A stretch of 64,000 nt of DNA. It comes from an uncultured Alistipes sp. (GTDB lineage: Bacteria > Bacteroidota > Bacteroidia > Bacteroidales > Rikenellaceae). The stretch spans positions 62,001-126,000 of the forward strand of contig CAJTIY010000006.1 of NCBI GenBank assembly GCA_910576555.1, read 5' to 3'. Below, piece by piece: positions 26,388-35,414 of the stretch; positions within the stretch are counted from its first letter, which is position 1, and the number at the start of each line of letters is the position of its first letter. The notes under the pieces were generated by a model. The model ran no database searches. It saw only the letters and a program-made list of their open reading frames with translations, and was not told where the DNA came from. Both the position numbers and the translations under genes were made by a program.

Positions 26388-27329
26388 TTACAGTGCGTTG
26401 ATCTCGTGCAGCACGGCGTTGGTCTTGTGGACCGCGGCGGCCGAGTCGGCGAACTTCGCGGCCTCCTCCTTCGTCAGGTCGATCTTCACGATCTTCTCGA
26501 TGCCCTTGCGGCCGATGATCGCCGGAACGCCGATGCAGAGGTCCGACTGGCCGTACTCGCCCTCGAGGTAGCACGAGCAGGGGATCAGCTTCTTCTGGTC
26601 GTGGAGGATCGCCTCGACCATCATCGCGGCCGCTGCGCCGGGCGCATACCATGCCGAGGTGCCGATGAGCTTCGTTAGCGTGGCGCCGCCCACCATCGTG
26701 TTGGCGACGGCCTCCTGCAGCTTCTTCTTCGAGGCGAACTGGGCGACGGGCACGCCGTTCACCGTGGCCTTCGAGAGCAGCGGCAGCATGGTCGTGTCGC
26801 CGTGGCCGCCGATCACCATGCCGTCGACGTTGTTGATGTTGGCGCCGGTGGCCTTCGCGAGGTAGCACTTGAAGCGCGACGAGTCGAGGGCGCCGCCCAT
26901 GCCGATCACGCGGTTCTTCGGCAGACCCGAAGCCTTCAGCGCGAGGTAGGTCAGCGTATCCATCGGGTTGGCCACCACGATGATGATCGCGCGCGGCGAG
27001 TATTTCATGATGTTCTCCACGACGCCCTTCATGATCTTGGCGTTGGTGCCGATGAGCTCCTCGCGCGTCATACCCGGCTTGCGGGGAATGCCCGAGGTGA
27101 TGACCACCACGTCCGAATTGGCGGTTTTCTTGTAGTCGTTGGTCGCGCCGACGAGTTTCGTGTCGAAGTCCATCAGCGTGGAGCACTGGTACATGTCCAG
27201 CATCTTGCCCTCCGAGAGGCCCTCCTTGATGTCGATCAGAACCACTTCGCTCGCCACTTCGCGGCAAGCCATTACGTTTGCGCAGGTGGCGCCCACGGCG
27301 CCCGCACCTACGACGGTGACTTTAGACAT
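26388..27329 (-). CDS. mdh: Malate dehydrogenase
   Basis: Interconverts malate and oxaloacetate with NAD. The 313-residue product is of the LDH-like type: Rossmann loop VVGAGAVGATCAN at residues 5-17, the substrate-binding Arg in ITSGIPRKPGM near 85, and catalytic His in IGGHGDTTM near 178. In Bacteroidales the enzyme works in the reductive branch to succinate and propionate. It stands alone; 185 bases of spacer to gcvH hold nothing recognisable. Confidence 0.95.
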   Translation of the reverse strand: MSKVTVVGAGAVGATCANVMACREVASEVVLIDIKEGLSEGKMLDMYQCSTLMDFDTKLVGATNDYKKTANSDVVVITSGIPRKPGMTREELIGTNAKIMKGVVENIMKYSPRAIIIVVANPMDTLTYLALKASGLPKNRVIGMGGALDSSRFKCYLAKATGANINNVDGMVIGGHGDTTMLPLLSKATVNGVPVAQFASKKKLQEAVANTMVGGATLTKLIGTSAWYAPGAAAAMMVEAILHDQKKLIPCSCYLEGEYGQSDLCIGVPAIIGRKGIEKIVKIDLTKEEAAKFADSAAAVHKTNAVLHEINAL

Positions 27330-27514
27330 AACGTTCGAAATATTTGGGTGTTAGTGTTTCGTTGCATCGATCGTACGCGCCGCGTGCGGCGGTGTCCGAT
27401 GCCGCGGCGGCGGCTCGGTAGCCCCGTGCCGCCGTGCGGCGCAATACCTTCCCGCTTCCGGTCTTCGGGGACCGGAAATCGGGAGACGTCCGAAGGCGCG
27501 TACGCTCGTCGGGA

Positions 27515-27892
27515 TCAGCCGATCAGACGCTCGTAGTCGGCGGCGGAGAGGAGCGCGTCGACCTCTGCCGGGTCGGACATCTTCACCTTCACCAGCCATC
27601 CTTCGCCGTAGGCGTCGCGGTTGACCGTGGCGGGGTCGGCGTCGACGGCCTCGTTGAACTCGAGGATCTCGCCCGAGACGGGGAGGAAGGCGTCGCTCAC
27701 GGTCTTCACGGCCTCGATCGAGCCGAAGACGTCGCCGGCGGCGAGCGTCTCGCCCACGGTCGGCACGTCGACGAAGACGATGTCGCCCAGCTGGCTCTGC
27801 GCGAAGTCGGTGATGCCCACCACGGCGATGTCGCCTTCGACGCGGCACCACTCGTGATCGTTGGAGTATTTCAGATCGGCGGGTACGTTCAT
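27515..27892 (-). CDS. gcvH: Glycine cleavage system H protein
   Basis: GcvH carries the lipoyl arm of the glycine cleavage complex. The ATG at 27892 is chosen because MNVPADLKYSNDHEW is the normal N-terminus and a promoter ends 37 bases before it. The 125-residue product has the lipoyl-accepting Lys63 in FGSIEAVKTVSD and the conserved YGEGWLVKVK. The genes for P, T and L proteins are not in the window. Confidence 0.95.
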   Translation of the reverse strand: MNVPADLKYSNDHEWCRVEGDIAVVGITDFAQSQLGDIVFVDVPTVGETLAAGDVFGSIEAVKTVSDAFLPVSGEILEFNEAVDADPATVNRDAYGEGWLVKVKMSDPAEVDALLSAADYERLIG

Positions 27893-27928
27893 GATTGCAG
27901 TTGTTTTTAGCGGTTCGTATTCCTTATG

Positions 27929-27959
27929 CAAATATAATTGTTATTTCTGTAACAGCAAA
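27929..27959 (-). promoter_or_regulatory. Promoter of gcvH
   Basis: On the minus strand TTTG (27959-27956), 19 bases, TATATTTG (27936-27929). It overlaps the space just after the birA stop codon, so gcvH has its own promoter. Confidence 0.8.
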
Positions 27960-27967
27960 CGGAAAGG

Positions 27968-28690
27968 CTATTTTTTCAACACGAACTGCACTTCGCCGTA
28001 GAGGTATTCGTGTCGCGAGCCGTCGCGGTGTTCCAACAGGAGCGCTCCGGCGGGTGCCGTGCCGCGGACGGCCGCTTCGACGGTCGTGCCGTCGGCGAGG
28101 CGGAAGGGGTGGAAGGCGTCGAGGCGGTACATCCGCCGGCGGTACTCTTCGCGCAGCGCCTCCCGGTCGCCGTGCATCGTCTGCGCGTAGCGGCGCTCCG
28201 TCGCCGCGAGCAGGCGGTCGAGCACCTCGCGCCGGTCGAACCGGCGCCCGGCGGCGAGTGCCATCGAGACGGGGTTGGGCAGCGCGGGATCGAATGCGGT
28301 CTGGTTGACGTTGATGCCGATGCCGACCACGGAGCGCGCGAGCGTCGGACCCGAATAGCGGTGCTCGATCAGGATGCCCACCAGCTTGCGGTCGCCCGCA
28401 TAGATGTCGTTGGTCCACTTGATGCGCGTGTCGATGCCGCAGGCGGCGAAGGTGTCGACGAGCGCCAGCGCCACGGCCTGCGAGAGCAGGAACTGCTCGC
28501 CCACGGCGAGCTGCACGGGTTCGAGCACCAGCGAGAAGGTGAGGTTCTCGCCCTCGGCGCTGCTCCACGCATGGCCCCGCTGGCCGCGGCCGGCCGACTG
28601 GCGTTCGGCCCAGACGACGTCGCCGTGGCGGTAGCGCGCGTCGCGCGCGTCGTCGTTGGTCGAGGTGGTCTCTGCGATGCGGTGGATCAT
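27968..28690 (-). CDS. birA: Biotin-[acetyl-CoA-carboxylase] ligase
   Basis: Attaches biotin to carboxylase carrier domains through biotinyl-AMP. The 240-residue product has SAGRGQRGHAW near residue 32 (nucleotide/biotin loop), IKWTNDIYAGDRKLVGILIE near 90 and VVGIGINVNQ near 122. It lacks the N-terminal DNA-binding domain, so it is the enzyme-only form and not a repressor. It begins 10 bases after the dapD stop codon and is probably cotranscribed with it. Confidence 0.93.
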   Translation of the reverse strand: MIHRIAETTSTNDDARDARYRHGDVVWAERQSAGRGQRGHAWSSAEGENLTFSLVLEPVQLAVGEQFLLSQAVALALVDTFAACGIDTRIKWTNDIYAGDRKLVGILIEHRYSGPTLARSVVGIGINVNQTAFDPALPNPVSMALAAGRRFDRREVLDRLLAATERRYAQTMHGDREALREEYRRRMYRLDAFHPFRLADGTTVEAAVRGTAPAGALLLEHRDGSRHEYLYGEVQFVLKK

Positions 28691-28700
28691 GGGCCGCTTA

Positions 28701-29528
28701 TTATGCGCTCACGCCGAAGTCGCGCAGGGCGTCGTTGAGCGAGGTCTTCTTGTCGGTCGACTCCTTGCGGCGGCCGATGATGAGCGCGCACGAGACGCTG
28801 TACTCGCCCGCGGGGAACTGCTTGCGGTACGATCCCGGCACGACCACCGAGCGGGGCGGGACATAGCCCTTGTAGGTGACGGGCTCGGGCCCCGTGACGT
28901 CGATGATGTGCGTCGAGCCGGTGATCACGGTGTTCGAGCCCAGCACCGCCTCGCGGCAGACGCGGGCCCCTTCGACCACGATCGAGCGCGAGCCGATGAA
29001 GCAGTGGTCCTCGATGATGACGGGAGCCGCCTGCACGGGTTCCAGCACCCCGCCGATCCCCACGCCGCCCGAGAGGTGGACGTGTTTGCCGATCTGGGCG
29101 CACGAACCCACCGTGGCCCACGTGTCGACCATCGTGCCCGTGTCGACGTAGGCGCCGATGTTGACGTAGGAGGGCATCAGGATGGCTCCGGGGGCGATGT
29201 AGGCGCCGTAGCGGGCCACGGCGTGGGGCACGACGCGCACGCCCAGCTCCTCGTAGCCGTGCTTGAGCTCCATCTTGTCGTACCACTCCAGCTCGCCCGC
29301 CTCCATCTTGCGCATGGGCTGGATGGGGAAGTAGAGGATCACGGCCTTCTTGACCCATTCGTTGACCCGCCATCCGCCGTCGGCTTCGGCCGAGGGCTCG
29401 GCGGTGCGGAGCAGGCCCTTGTCCACCAGCTCCACCGTGTCGCGCACGGCCTGCTGCACGGCTGCGTCGCGAAGCAGCGCGCGCTCCTCCCACGCGGCTT
29501 CGATCGTATTCTTGAGTGCTTCGTACAT
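28701..29528 (-). CDS. dapD: Tetrahydrodipicolinate N-succinyltransferase
   Basis: Uses succinyl-CoA on tetrahydrodipicolinate in lysine and diaminopimelate synthesis. The start at 29528 (MYEALKNTIEAAWEERA) is preferred: it fits the family and lies 26 bases after the -7 box. The 275-residue product has the left-handed beta-helix hexapeptides (AYIAPGAILMPSYVNIGAYV) and the GSCAQIGKHVHLSGGVGIGG segment. lysC and asd of the same pathway lie elsewhere in the window, not adjacent. Confidence 0.95.
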   Translation of the reverse strand: MYEALKNTIEAAWEERALLRDAAVQQAVRDTVELVDKGLLRTAEPSAEADGGWRVNEWVKKAVILYFPIQPMRKMEAGELEWYDKMELKHGYEELGVRVVPHAVARYGAYIAPGAILMPSYVNIGAYVDTGTMVDTWATVGSCAQIGKHVHLSGGVGIGGVLEPVQAAPVIIEDHCFIGSRSIVVEGARVCREAVLGSNTVITGSTHIIDVTGPEPVTYKGYVPPRSVVVPGSYRKQFPAGEYSVSCALIIGRRKESTDKKTSLNDALRDFGVSA

Positions 29529-29554
29529 AATGCTTCGTTTGCTGTTCGATGGTC

Positions 29555-29562
29555 CAAAGGTA
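29555..29562 (-). promoter_or_regulatory. -7 box of dapD-birA
   Basis: TACCTTTG read from 29562 to 29555 on the minus strand, 26 bases before the dapD ATG. No clear -33 element. Confidence 0.55.
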
Positions 29563-29701
29563 CGGAAAAATCCGATCCCGGAAATGCCGCGGCACCGATT
29601 TCCCGCCTTTCGGCGCCGCTTTTTTGCGCCGCGTGCGCCGGTGGTCGGCCCCGTCGGGCGAAAATCGGTGCCTCGGAGCGTGCGCGTCCCCGTTTTTTTG
29701 T

Positions 29702-29709
29702 TACCTTTG
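29702..29709 (+). promoter_or_regulatory. -7 box of the prolyl oligopeptidase gene
   Basis: TACCTTTG, 31 bases before the ATG at 29741; preceded by a T-rich stretch but no TTTG at the normal distance. Confidence 0.55.
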
Positions 29710-29740
29710 CCTTCGGTATTCACCCAAACAGATTCCGGAT

Positions 29741-31873
29741 ATGAACACGTTTCTGGGCCGCACCGCTGCGCTGTGCGCAGCCGCTCTGGCCATCGCAGGT
29801 TGCTCGAACATGAAAACGATCAAGCATCGACCCTATCCCGCTGCGGAACGCGGCGATGTCGTGGACGACTATTTCGGCGTCGCGGTCGCCGATCCCTACC
29901 GCTGGCTGGAGGACGACACCTCGGAGGCTACGGCCGCGTGGGTGGCCGCCGAGAATGCCGTGACGCAGGACTACCTCGCGCAAATTCCGTTCCGCGGCGC
30001 GATCCGCGAGCGGCTCACCGAACTGTGGAACTACGCCAAAGAGTCGGCCCCGGCCAAGCACGGCGACTGGTGGTACTACTCCTACAACGACGGACTGCAG
30101 AACCAGTCGGTGCTCTACCGCACGAAGCGTCCCGGCGAGCCGGGCGAGGTGTTCCTCGACCCCAACGCGCTCTCGGAGGACGGCACGGTGGCCTTGTCGG
30201 CCGTCTCCTTCTCGAAGGACGGCCGCTATTTCGCCTACGCCGCCTCGGCGTCGGGTTCGGACTGGGTGGAGATCCGCGTGCTCGACACCGAGACCCTCGC
30301 CCCCACGGGGGACCGGATCGAGTGGGTGAAGTTCTCGGGCGCCGTGTGGGCTCCCGACTCGAAGGGTTTCTACTACAGCGCCTACGACGCCCCGAAGGGG
30401 AGCGCGCTCTCGGAGCAGAACCGCTTCCAGAAGGTCTACTACCATGCGCTGGGCACCCCGCAGTCGGCCGACCGGCTGATCTACGAGGACCGGCAGCACC
30501 CGCTGCGCTACTTCCACGCATGGCCCAGCGACGACGGCCGCTGGCTCTTCGTCGTGGCCTCGGAGGGCACGTCGGGCACGGAGGTGCTTTATAAAAAGGT
30601 CGCCGACGCGAAATTCCGCATCCTGCTGCCGGGCTTCGATGCCGACTACGCACCCGTGGAGTGCCGCGACGACCGGCTCTACTACGTGACCAACCGCGAT
30701 GCGTCGAACTACGCGCTGCGGAGCGTGTCGCTCACCGCGCCGCAGGACGATGCGGTGGTGATTCCCGAGCACGAACGCAACCTGCTGGAGGGCGTCGGTT
30801 CGGCCGGCGGCTACCTGTTCGCCTCCTACCTCGAGGATGCGCAGAGCAAGATCCGCCAGTACGGCTTCGACGGCACGCTCGTGCGCGAGGTGGAGCTTCC
30901 GGCCATCGGCTCGGCGGGCGGCTTCGGCGGCGAAGAGGAGGATACGGAGCTCTACTACACGCTCGCCAACTACACGTCGCCCGCGACGATCTACCGCTAC
31001 GACATCGCCACGGGCGTCTCGACGCTTTACAAGGCGCCCGACGTCGCCTTCGACCCCTCGCTGTTCGTCACCGAGCAGGTCTTCTACCCCTCGAAGGACG
31101 GCACGATGGTCCCGATGTTCATCACCCGCCGCAAGGACATGAAGTTCGACGGGCAGAATCCCTGCTACCTCTACGCCTACGGCGGCTTCCAGATCAACCT
31201 CACGCCCGGATTCAACCCCGCGGCGATCATGTTCGTCGAGCAGGGGGGCATCTACTGCGTGGCCAACCTGCGCGGCGGCTCGGAGTACGGCGAGGCATGG
31301 CACCGGGGCGGCATGCTGGAGAACAAGCAGAACGTCTTCGACGACTTCATCGCGGCGGCCGAGTGGCTCGTCTACAACAAGTACACCTCCTCCGAGAAGC
31401 TGGCGATCGCCGGCGGTTCGAACGGCGGGCTGCTCGTCGGCGCCTGCGAGGTGCAGCGCCCCGATCTCTACGCCGTCTGCCTGCCCGCCGTTGGGGTGAT
31501 GGACATGCTCCGCTACCACAAGTTCACGATCGGCTGGGGCTGGGCCGTGGAGTACGGCACGAGCGATGTCGCGGAGCAGTTCGCCTACATCTACCCCTAT
31601 TCGCCGCTGCACAACATCCGTGAAGGGGTGGCGTATCCGGCGACGCTCGTGACCACCGCCGACCACGACGACCGCGTCGTGCCGGCCCACTCGTTCAAGT
31701 TCGCCGCGACGCTGCAGCACTGTCAGGGGGGCGACGCTCCGATTCTGATCCGCATCGACTCGAAGGCGGGACACGGGGCCGGGAAACCCACCTCGAAGCG
31801 TATCGACGAGGCGGCCGACTGCTTCGCGTTCCTGTTCCAGAACGTCGGCGTGCCCTACGAGGCGGTGAAGTGA
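29741..31873 (+). CDS. Prolyl oligopeptidase (S9A), lipoprotein
   Basis: Cleaves short peptides after proline. The 710-residue product starts with a lipoprotein signal (LAIAGCSN, Cys near 21), so it is anchored in the envelope, unlike classical cytosolic S9A enzymes. The N-terminal part has DPYRWLEDD and a seven-bladed propeller. The C-terminal hydrolase has the nucleophile Ser560 in GGSNGGLLVG, Asp in TTADHDDRVVP and His in SKAGHGAGKP, so the triad is complete. lysC follows 41 bases later and may be cotranscribed. It fits a peptide-feeding lifestyle with the DPP-IV-like enzyme at 49.7 kb. Confidence 0.93.
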   Translation: MNTFLGRTAALCAAALAIAGCSNMKTIKHRPYPAAERGDVVDDYFGVAVADPYRWLEDDTSEATAAWVAAENAVTQDYLAQIPFRGAIRERLTELWNYAKESAPAKHGDWWYYSYNDGLQNQSVLYRTKRPGEPGEVFLDPNALSEDGTVALSAVSFSKDGRYFAYAASASGSDWVEIRVLDTETLAPTGDRIEWVKFSGAVWAPDSKGFYYSAYDAPKGSALSEQNRFQKVYYHALGTPQSADRLIYEDRQHPLRYFHAWPSDDGRWLFVVASEGTSGTEVLYKKVADAKFRILLPGFDADYAPVECRDDRLYYVTNRDASNYALRSVSLTAPQDDAVVIPEHERNLLEGVGSAGGYLFASYLEDAQSKIRQYGFDGTLVREVELPAIGSAGGFGGEEEDTELYYTLANYTSPATIYRYDIATGVSTLYKAPDVAFDPSLFVTEQVFYPSKDGTMVPMFITRRKDMKFDGQNPCYLYAYGGFQINLTPGFNPAAIMFVEQGGIYCVANLRGGSEYGEAWHRGGMLENKQNVFDDFIAAAEWLVYNKYTSSEKLAIAGGSNGGLLVGACEVQRPDLYAVCLPAVGVMDMLRYHKFTIGWGWAVEYGTSDVAEQFAYIYPYSPLHNIREGVAYPATLVTTADHDDRVVPAHSFKFAATLQHCQGGDAPILIRIDSKAGHGAGKPTSKRIDEAADCFAFLFQNVGVPYEAVK

Positions 31874-31914
31874 CGGCAGGGAAGAATATCGGTTAGGTTC
31901 ATTAGCGATAAGAG

Positions 31915-33171
31915 ATGAAAGTCTATAAATTCGGAGGTGCGTCGGTGCGCAACGCCGACGGGGTGCGCAACCTGCACCGGCTCATCGGCGACGAGCGCAA
32001 TCTGTTCGTCATCGTTTCGGCGATGGGCAAGACCACCAATGCCCTCGAGCGGGTTTTCGAGGGGCTGCAGAAGAGCGATCGGGCGCTCGTCGCGGAGGAG
32101 ATCGCGGCGCTGCGCGCCTACCATGCCGGCATCGTCGACGATCTGTGGCATGCTCCCGTGCGGCTGGAGTGCGTCGAGGCGCTCTTCGCCGAGCTGGAGC
32201 GCTACGTCGCCGGGACGGTCTACCGCCCCGAGGAGGCCGAGGCGCACTACGACACGATCGTGGCCTACGGCGAGCTGCTCTCGACGACGATCATCTCGGA
32301 GTACCTCGCCCATGCGGGGAGCGCCAACCGCTGGATCGACATGCGCCGCTGCTTCCGCACGGAGCAGCGCCACAAGGATGCTGCCGTCGACATCGAGGCG
32401 TCGGCGCCGCTGCTGCGCGCGGCCGTCGCCGAGGGCGGGGAGGGCCTCTTCGTCGGTCAGGGATTCATCGGCGGGGCGCCCGACGGCACGACGACGACGC
32501 TCGGCCGCGAAGGCTCGGACTACTCGGCGGCGGTCGTCGCCCACATCCTCGACGCCGAGTCGATGTCGGTGTGGAAGGATGTCGACGGGGTGCTGAACGC
32601 CGATCCGAAGATCTTCCCCGATGCCGTGCAGATCGCCGAGCTGAACTACCTCGATACGATCGAGCTGGCCTACAGCGGCGCGCAGATCATCCATCCGAAG
32701 ACGATCAAGCCGCTGCAGAACAAGAATATACCCCTTTACGTGCGGCCTTTCGGCGACAAGCGAAAGCCGGGCACGGTGATCCGCGGCATGTCGGCGCCGG
32801 TCGAGGTTCCGATCCTGATCCTGAAGAAGAGTCAGGTGCTGCTGACGATCCGTTCGCGCGACTTCTCGTTCGTGCTGGAGGAGAAGTTCGCCTCGATCTT
32901 CTCGCTGCTGGAGCGCTTCCGCATCAAGGCCAACCTGATCCACAATTCGGCGGTCAATTTGAGCCTCTGCGTCGACGAGTCGTGGCATATCGACGAGGCG
33001 ATCCGCGCCTTGCGCGAGGCGGGTTTCGACGTGATGAAGGCCGAACGGATGGAGCTGTTGACGATCCGCGGCTATACCGACGAGCTGTGGCACCGATACG
33101 CCTGCGGGCCGCAGGTCTTCATCCGGCAGGCCACGCAGTCGACCGTGCGCATCGTGCGCAAACGGGAGTAG
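31915..33171 (+). CDS. lysC: Aspartate kinase
   Basis: First step of the aspartate pathway: aspartate to aspartyl-phosphate. The 418-residue product has KFGGASVRNADG at the start, the catalytic region TTTTLGREGSDYSA near residue 200, and KDVDGVLNADP near 225. C-terminal ACT-type regulatory regions start near 300 (VLLTIRSRDFSFVLEE; NLIHNSAVNLSLCVD). There is no fused homoserine dehydrogenase. asd (45.7 kb) and dapD (28.7 kb) carry out later steps. Confidence 0.93.
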   Translation: MKVYKFGGASVRNADGVRNLHRLIGDERNLFVIVSAMGKTTNALERVFEGLQKSDRALVAEEIAALRAYHAGIVDDLWHAPVRLECVEALFAELERYVAGTVYRPEEAEAHYDTIVAYGELLSTTIISEYLAHAGSANRWIDMRRCFRTEQRHKDAAVDIEASAPLLRAAVAEGGEGLFVGQGFIGGAPDGTTTTLGREGSDYSAAVVAHILDAESMSVWKDVDGVLNADPKIFPDAVQIAELNYLDTIELAYSGAQIIHPKTIKPLQNKNIPLYVRPFGDKRKPGTVIRGMSAPVEVPILILKKSQVLLTIRSRDFSFVLEEKFASIFSLLERFRIKANLIHNSAVNLSLCVDESWHIDEAIRALREAGFDVMKAERMELLTIRGYTDELWHRYACGPQVFIRQATQSTVRIVRKRE

Positions 33172-33193
33172 CAGCCCCGGGTGCCTGTGATCG

Positions 33194-33236
33194 ACCGCTC
33201 GTCCCGCTTCGGCGGCGACGGGCGGTTTTCGTTACG
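33194..33236 (+). terminator. Probable terminator of the oligopeptidase-lysC pair
   Basis: ACCGCTCGTCCCGC followed by TTCG and an imperfect complementary arm (GCGGCGACGGGCGGT), then TTTTCGTT. The stem has mismatches. Confidence 0.5.
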
Positions 33237-33384
33237 GGGGCGGCCGGAAGCGGCCGTGGCGAGCGGTTCGGTCCGCGGCGCCCGAAGTGCGCCCCGGCCG
33301 GGCGGAGCGTCGAGCCGACGGCCTTTGCGGTCGGGCGTCCGATGTCCGACGGTGCGAGGCGTGCGGCAGCGCCGCCCCGACGGT

Positions 33385-34104
33385 TCAGGGCAGGTAGTCG
33401 ATGCCGGCCTTACGGGCCTGTTCGTGCTGGCGGTCGCGGGGAATGCGGTAGAGGCGGCCCTCCTTGAGCAGCCGGGCGCCGGTCTGGTGGAAGCGGAACG
33501 GTACGTGCGCCGTGACGCACTGGTCGCGGATCGCCCGCACCCAGTCGTAGTCGCAGAGGCGCGCGTCGGAGCCCGATTCGCCGCCCACGGAGACCTCCTC
33601 GATCGCCGCGGTGAGGTAGGGCGTCAGATCGAGCGGCCCGAGCAGCGGCGCGCCGATGATGATCCGGTGACGGAGGGGCGCCTCGAGAAAGAGCGGCAGC
33701 CGGCGGTCGGCCTCCGTCTGGTTTTCGACCGTGCACCCCACGGCCACGTGTTCGAACCCGTCGCCCCAGTCGGGCGGCAGCGCCGCCGCGAGGCGGTCGA
33801 TCCGCTTGGTGATGAAGAAGAAGCGCAGGTCGTGCCGCAGGCGGATCATCTCCCACGCCTCGGCGCGCCACGGGTCGGCCTCCTCGACCAGAAAATCCGA
33901 CGTGAAGCAGGTGTAGACCGTCTCCCGGGCCGGGATGCGGAACCGTCCGTCGCGGCTGCGGCGCACCGGAAGGTCGAAGGCGGCGGTGCGCCGCACCTCG
34001 TCGCTCGCCAGACCGTGGCGCGCATCCTGCCGGTAGACGTAGCAGTGGCGGCAGCCCTCGCTGATCTTGCGGCATCCGTGCCACGGGTTCCAACGGACCG
34101 ACAT
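33385..34104 (-). CDS. DUF5131 (Gp37/Gp68-like) protein with a cysteine cluster
   Basis: The 239-residue product opens with VRWNPWHGCRKISEGCRHCY, the hallmark of DUF5131: Cys11, Cys18 and Cys21 (CX6CX2C) likely hold an iron-sulfur cluster, and the fold is related to radical-SAM proteins. FFITKRIDRLAAALPP and VSVGGESGSDARLCDYDWVRAIRDQC are further conserved stretches. The family occurs in phages and bacteria; its reaction is not established. It ends a minus-strand operon with a GNAT acetyltransferase (4 bases apart) and a YqaA-like membrane protein. Confidence 0.85.
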   Translation of the reverse strand: MSVRWNPWHGCRKISEGCRHCYVYRQDARHGLASDEVRRTAAFDLPVRRSRDGRFRIPARETVYTCFTSDFLVEEADPWRAEAWEMIRLRHDLRFFFITKRIDRLAAALPPDWGDGFEHVAVGCTVENQTEADRRLPLFLEAPLRHRIIIGAPLLGPLDLTPYLTAAIEEVSVGGESGSDARLCDYDWVRAIRDQCVTAHVPFRFHQTGARLLKEGRLYRIPRDRQHEQARKAGIDYLP

Positions 34105-34108
34105 GGGC

Positions 34109-34558
34109 TTATTTCAATCGCATGGCGAGCCGCACCATATGGCGGCACTCGACGCCGTTTTCGAAGATCGGAGCGGGGTAGTGGAGCCGGAAGTAGTCGC
34201 GGTCGACTCCGCAGCGGACGAAGCCGCAGCGTTCGTAGAGGGCGATCTGCCCCTTGCCGGAGTCGCCCGTACCGATCTCCAGCCGGCGGAAGCCCCGCTC
34301 GCGGGCCGTGCGGATCGCATGCCGGAGCAGCGCCGTGCCGATGCCCTGCCGTTGGCAGGCCGGCTCCACGGCGATGTTGACCACCTCGGCCGTGAAGGGG
34401 CGCGTGTGGATGAGCACGTATGCTCCGACCACCGCGCCGTCGCGCAGGGCCGTGTAGCAGTCGCCGCGGTCGATGTAGTCGGCGACCGACTCCTCCGATT
34501 CGTCGGCCAGCAGCAGCAAGGCGCGCGGCGGGGTGCAGGTGCGTACGATCGTGTCCAT
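34109..34558 (-). CDS. GNAT-family N-acetyltransferase
   Basis: Transfers an acetyl group from acetyl-CoA to an unknown amine. The 149-residue product has the GNAT strand VVNIAVEPACQRQGIGTALL with the acetyl-CoA loop RQGIGT (about residues 69-74) and the C-terminal YERCGFVRCGVDRDYF. The Arg/Gln-x-x-Gly-x-Gly/Ala pattern is complete. It lies between the YqaA-like gene (29 bases) and the DUF5131 gene (4 bases), so all three are probably one transcript. The substrate cannot be predicted. Confidence 0.88.
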   Translation of the reverse strand: MDTIVRTCTPPRALLLLADESEESVADYIDRGDCYTALRDGAVVGAYVLIHTRPFTAEVVNIAVEPACQRQGIGTALLRHAIRTARERGFRRLEIGTGDSGKGQIALYERCGFVRCGVDRDYFRLHYPAPIFENGVECRHMVRLAMRLK

Positions 34559-34587
34559 GATATCTATTTAAATTGTCGCGGGGTGGG

Positions 34588-35046
34588 CTACAGCAGCGAA
34601 ACGGCCCCCTCGAAGGTGGCCAAGATGACGATGTAACGGGCGGCCTTTCCCGCGAGCATCGAGCCCGATGTCAGCCACGGGTTGCTCCGCATGAGCCCCA
34701 ATGCGAGGGCCACGGCCTCGCCGATGACGGGCAGGAAGGCGAAGAAACCCATCAGGGCGCCCCGCCCGGCGAGAAAACGCTGCGCCTGCCCGAGCCGCCG
34801 CTCGCCGATGCCCAGCCGTGCGATCCACTTCGCATCGCCGAGGGCGCCGATCGCATAGCAGGTCATGCCGCCCAGCGTGTTGCCGGCGGCCGCCGCCGCG
34901 ACGCAGCCCGCGGGGTCGAGCCCCATGTGTACGAGGGCGATCAGTACGGCCTCCGAACTGAAGGGCACGATGCTCCCTGCGACGAAAGCCGCAAGAAAAA
35001 GGCCCCAGTAGCCCCAGTCGATGAGCAGTTGCGTGAAAGTTTCCAT
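34588..35046 (-). CDS. YqaA/DedA-like membrane protein (VTT domain)
   Basis: The start METFTQLLIDWGYWGLF at 35046 fits the family; the frame extends upstream without support. The 152-residue product has the short VTT/SNARE-associated layout: an N-terminal re-entrant segment (GLFLAAFVAGSIVPFSSEAVL), AGNTLGGMTCYAIGAL near residue 54, FFAFLPVIGEAVALALGLM near 100 and a final membrane helix. Members act as lipid scramblases or in membrane homeostasis. First gene of the operon. A -7 box TATCTTTG reads from 35089 to 35082 on this strand. Confidence 0.87.
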   Translation of the reverse strand: METFTQLLIDWGYWGLFLAAFVAGSIVPFSSEAVLIALVHMGLDPAGCVAAAAAGNTLGGMTCYAIGALGDAKWIARLGIGERRLGQAQRFLAGRGALMGFFAFLPVIGEAVALALGLMRSNPWLTSGSMLAGKAARYIVILATFEGAVSLL

Positions 35047-35414
35047 CGTTCGCGGTGCGGCCCCGGCAGGGCCGCCGGTTGCAAAGATAGCTTTTTGCGG
35101 CCGACGACGCATCGGCCGGCGGCGAAAATGTTGCGCCAGATCGTGCGTCGCTGCGTGTCATACGTATTCCGAAACGGCCGATATTCGGCCTTTTCGGCTC
35201 GAATCGGCGGCCGAATCGGACTTCGGATCGGACGCCATACTCTATTTTCTCAACGCGCGGAATCCACTTTTTTTGACATAAATCAATAAGATTATAAATT
35301 TTTTGAGTATATTGCGGACGGTTACGGTTCGGTGTCCGGGAAATTCTCTTTTTTCGGGGTGACTCGTCGGCTTCGCCCGTTCCCGCTATGTCAAACCCAT
35401 TTAAACAATGATTT
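35047..35414. other. Intergenic region with a strong palindrome and an AT-rich block
   Basis: No gene is seen. At 35169-35197 CCGAAA-C-GGCCGA and TCGGCC-T-TTTCGG pair around TAT, a 12-bp stem with one mismatch. Bases 35265-35320 are strongly AT-rich and probably hold the promoter of the lipoprotein gene at 35415, although no exact TAnnTTTG box is present; TATATTGC at about 35309 is the nearest. Confidence 0.55.

Noticed and set aside
23119..27267. Very long minus-strand frame across the TonB receptor and mdh
   Set aside because: It crosses real genes of both strands in other frames and gives Arg/Ala-rich junk; codon use is that of an antisense frame.
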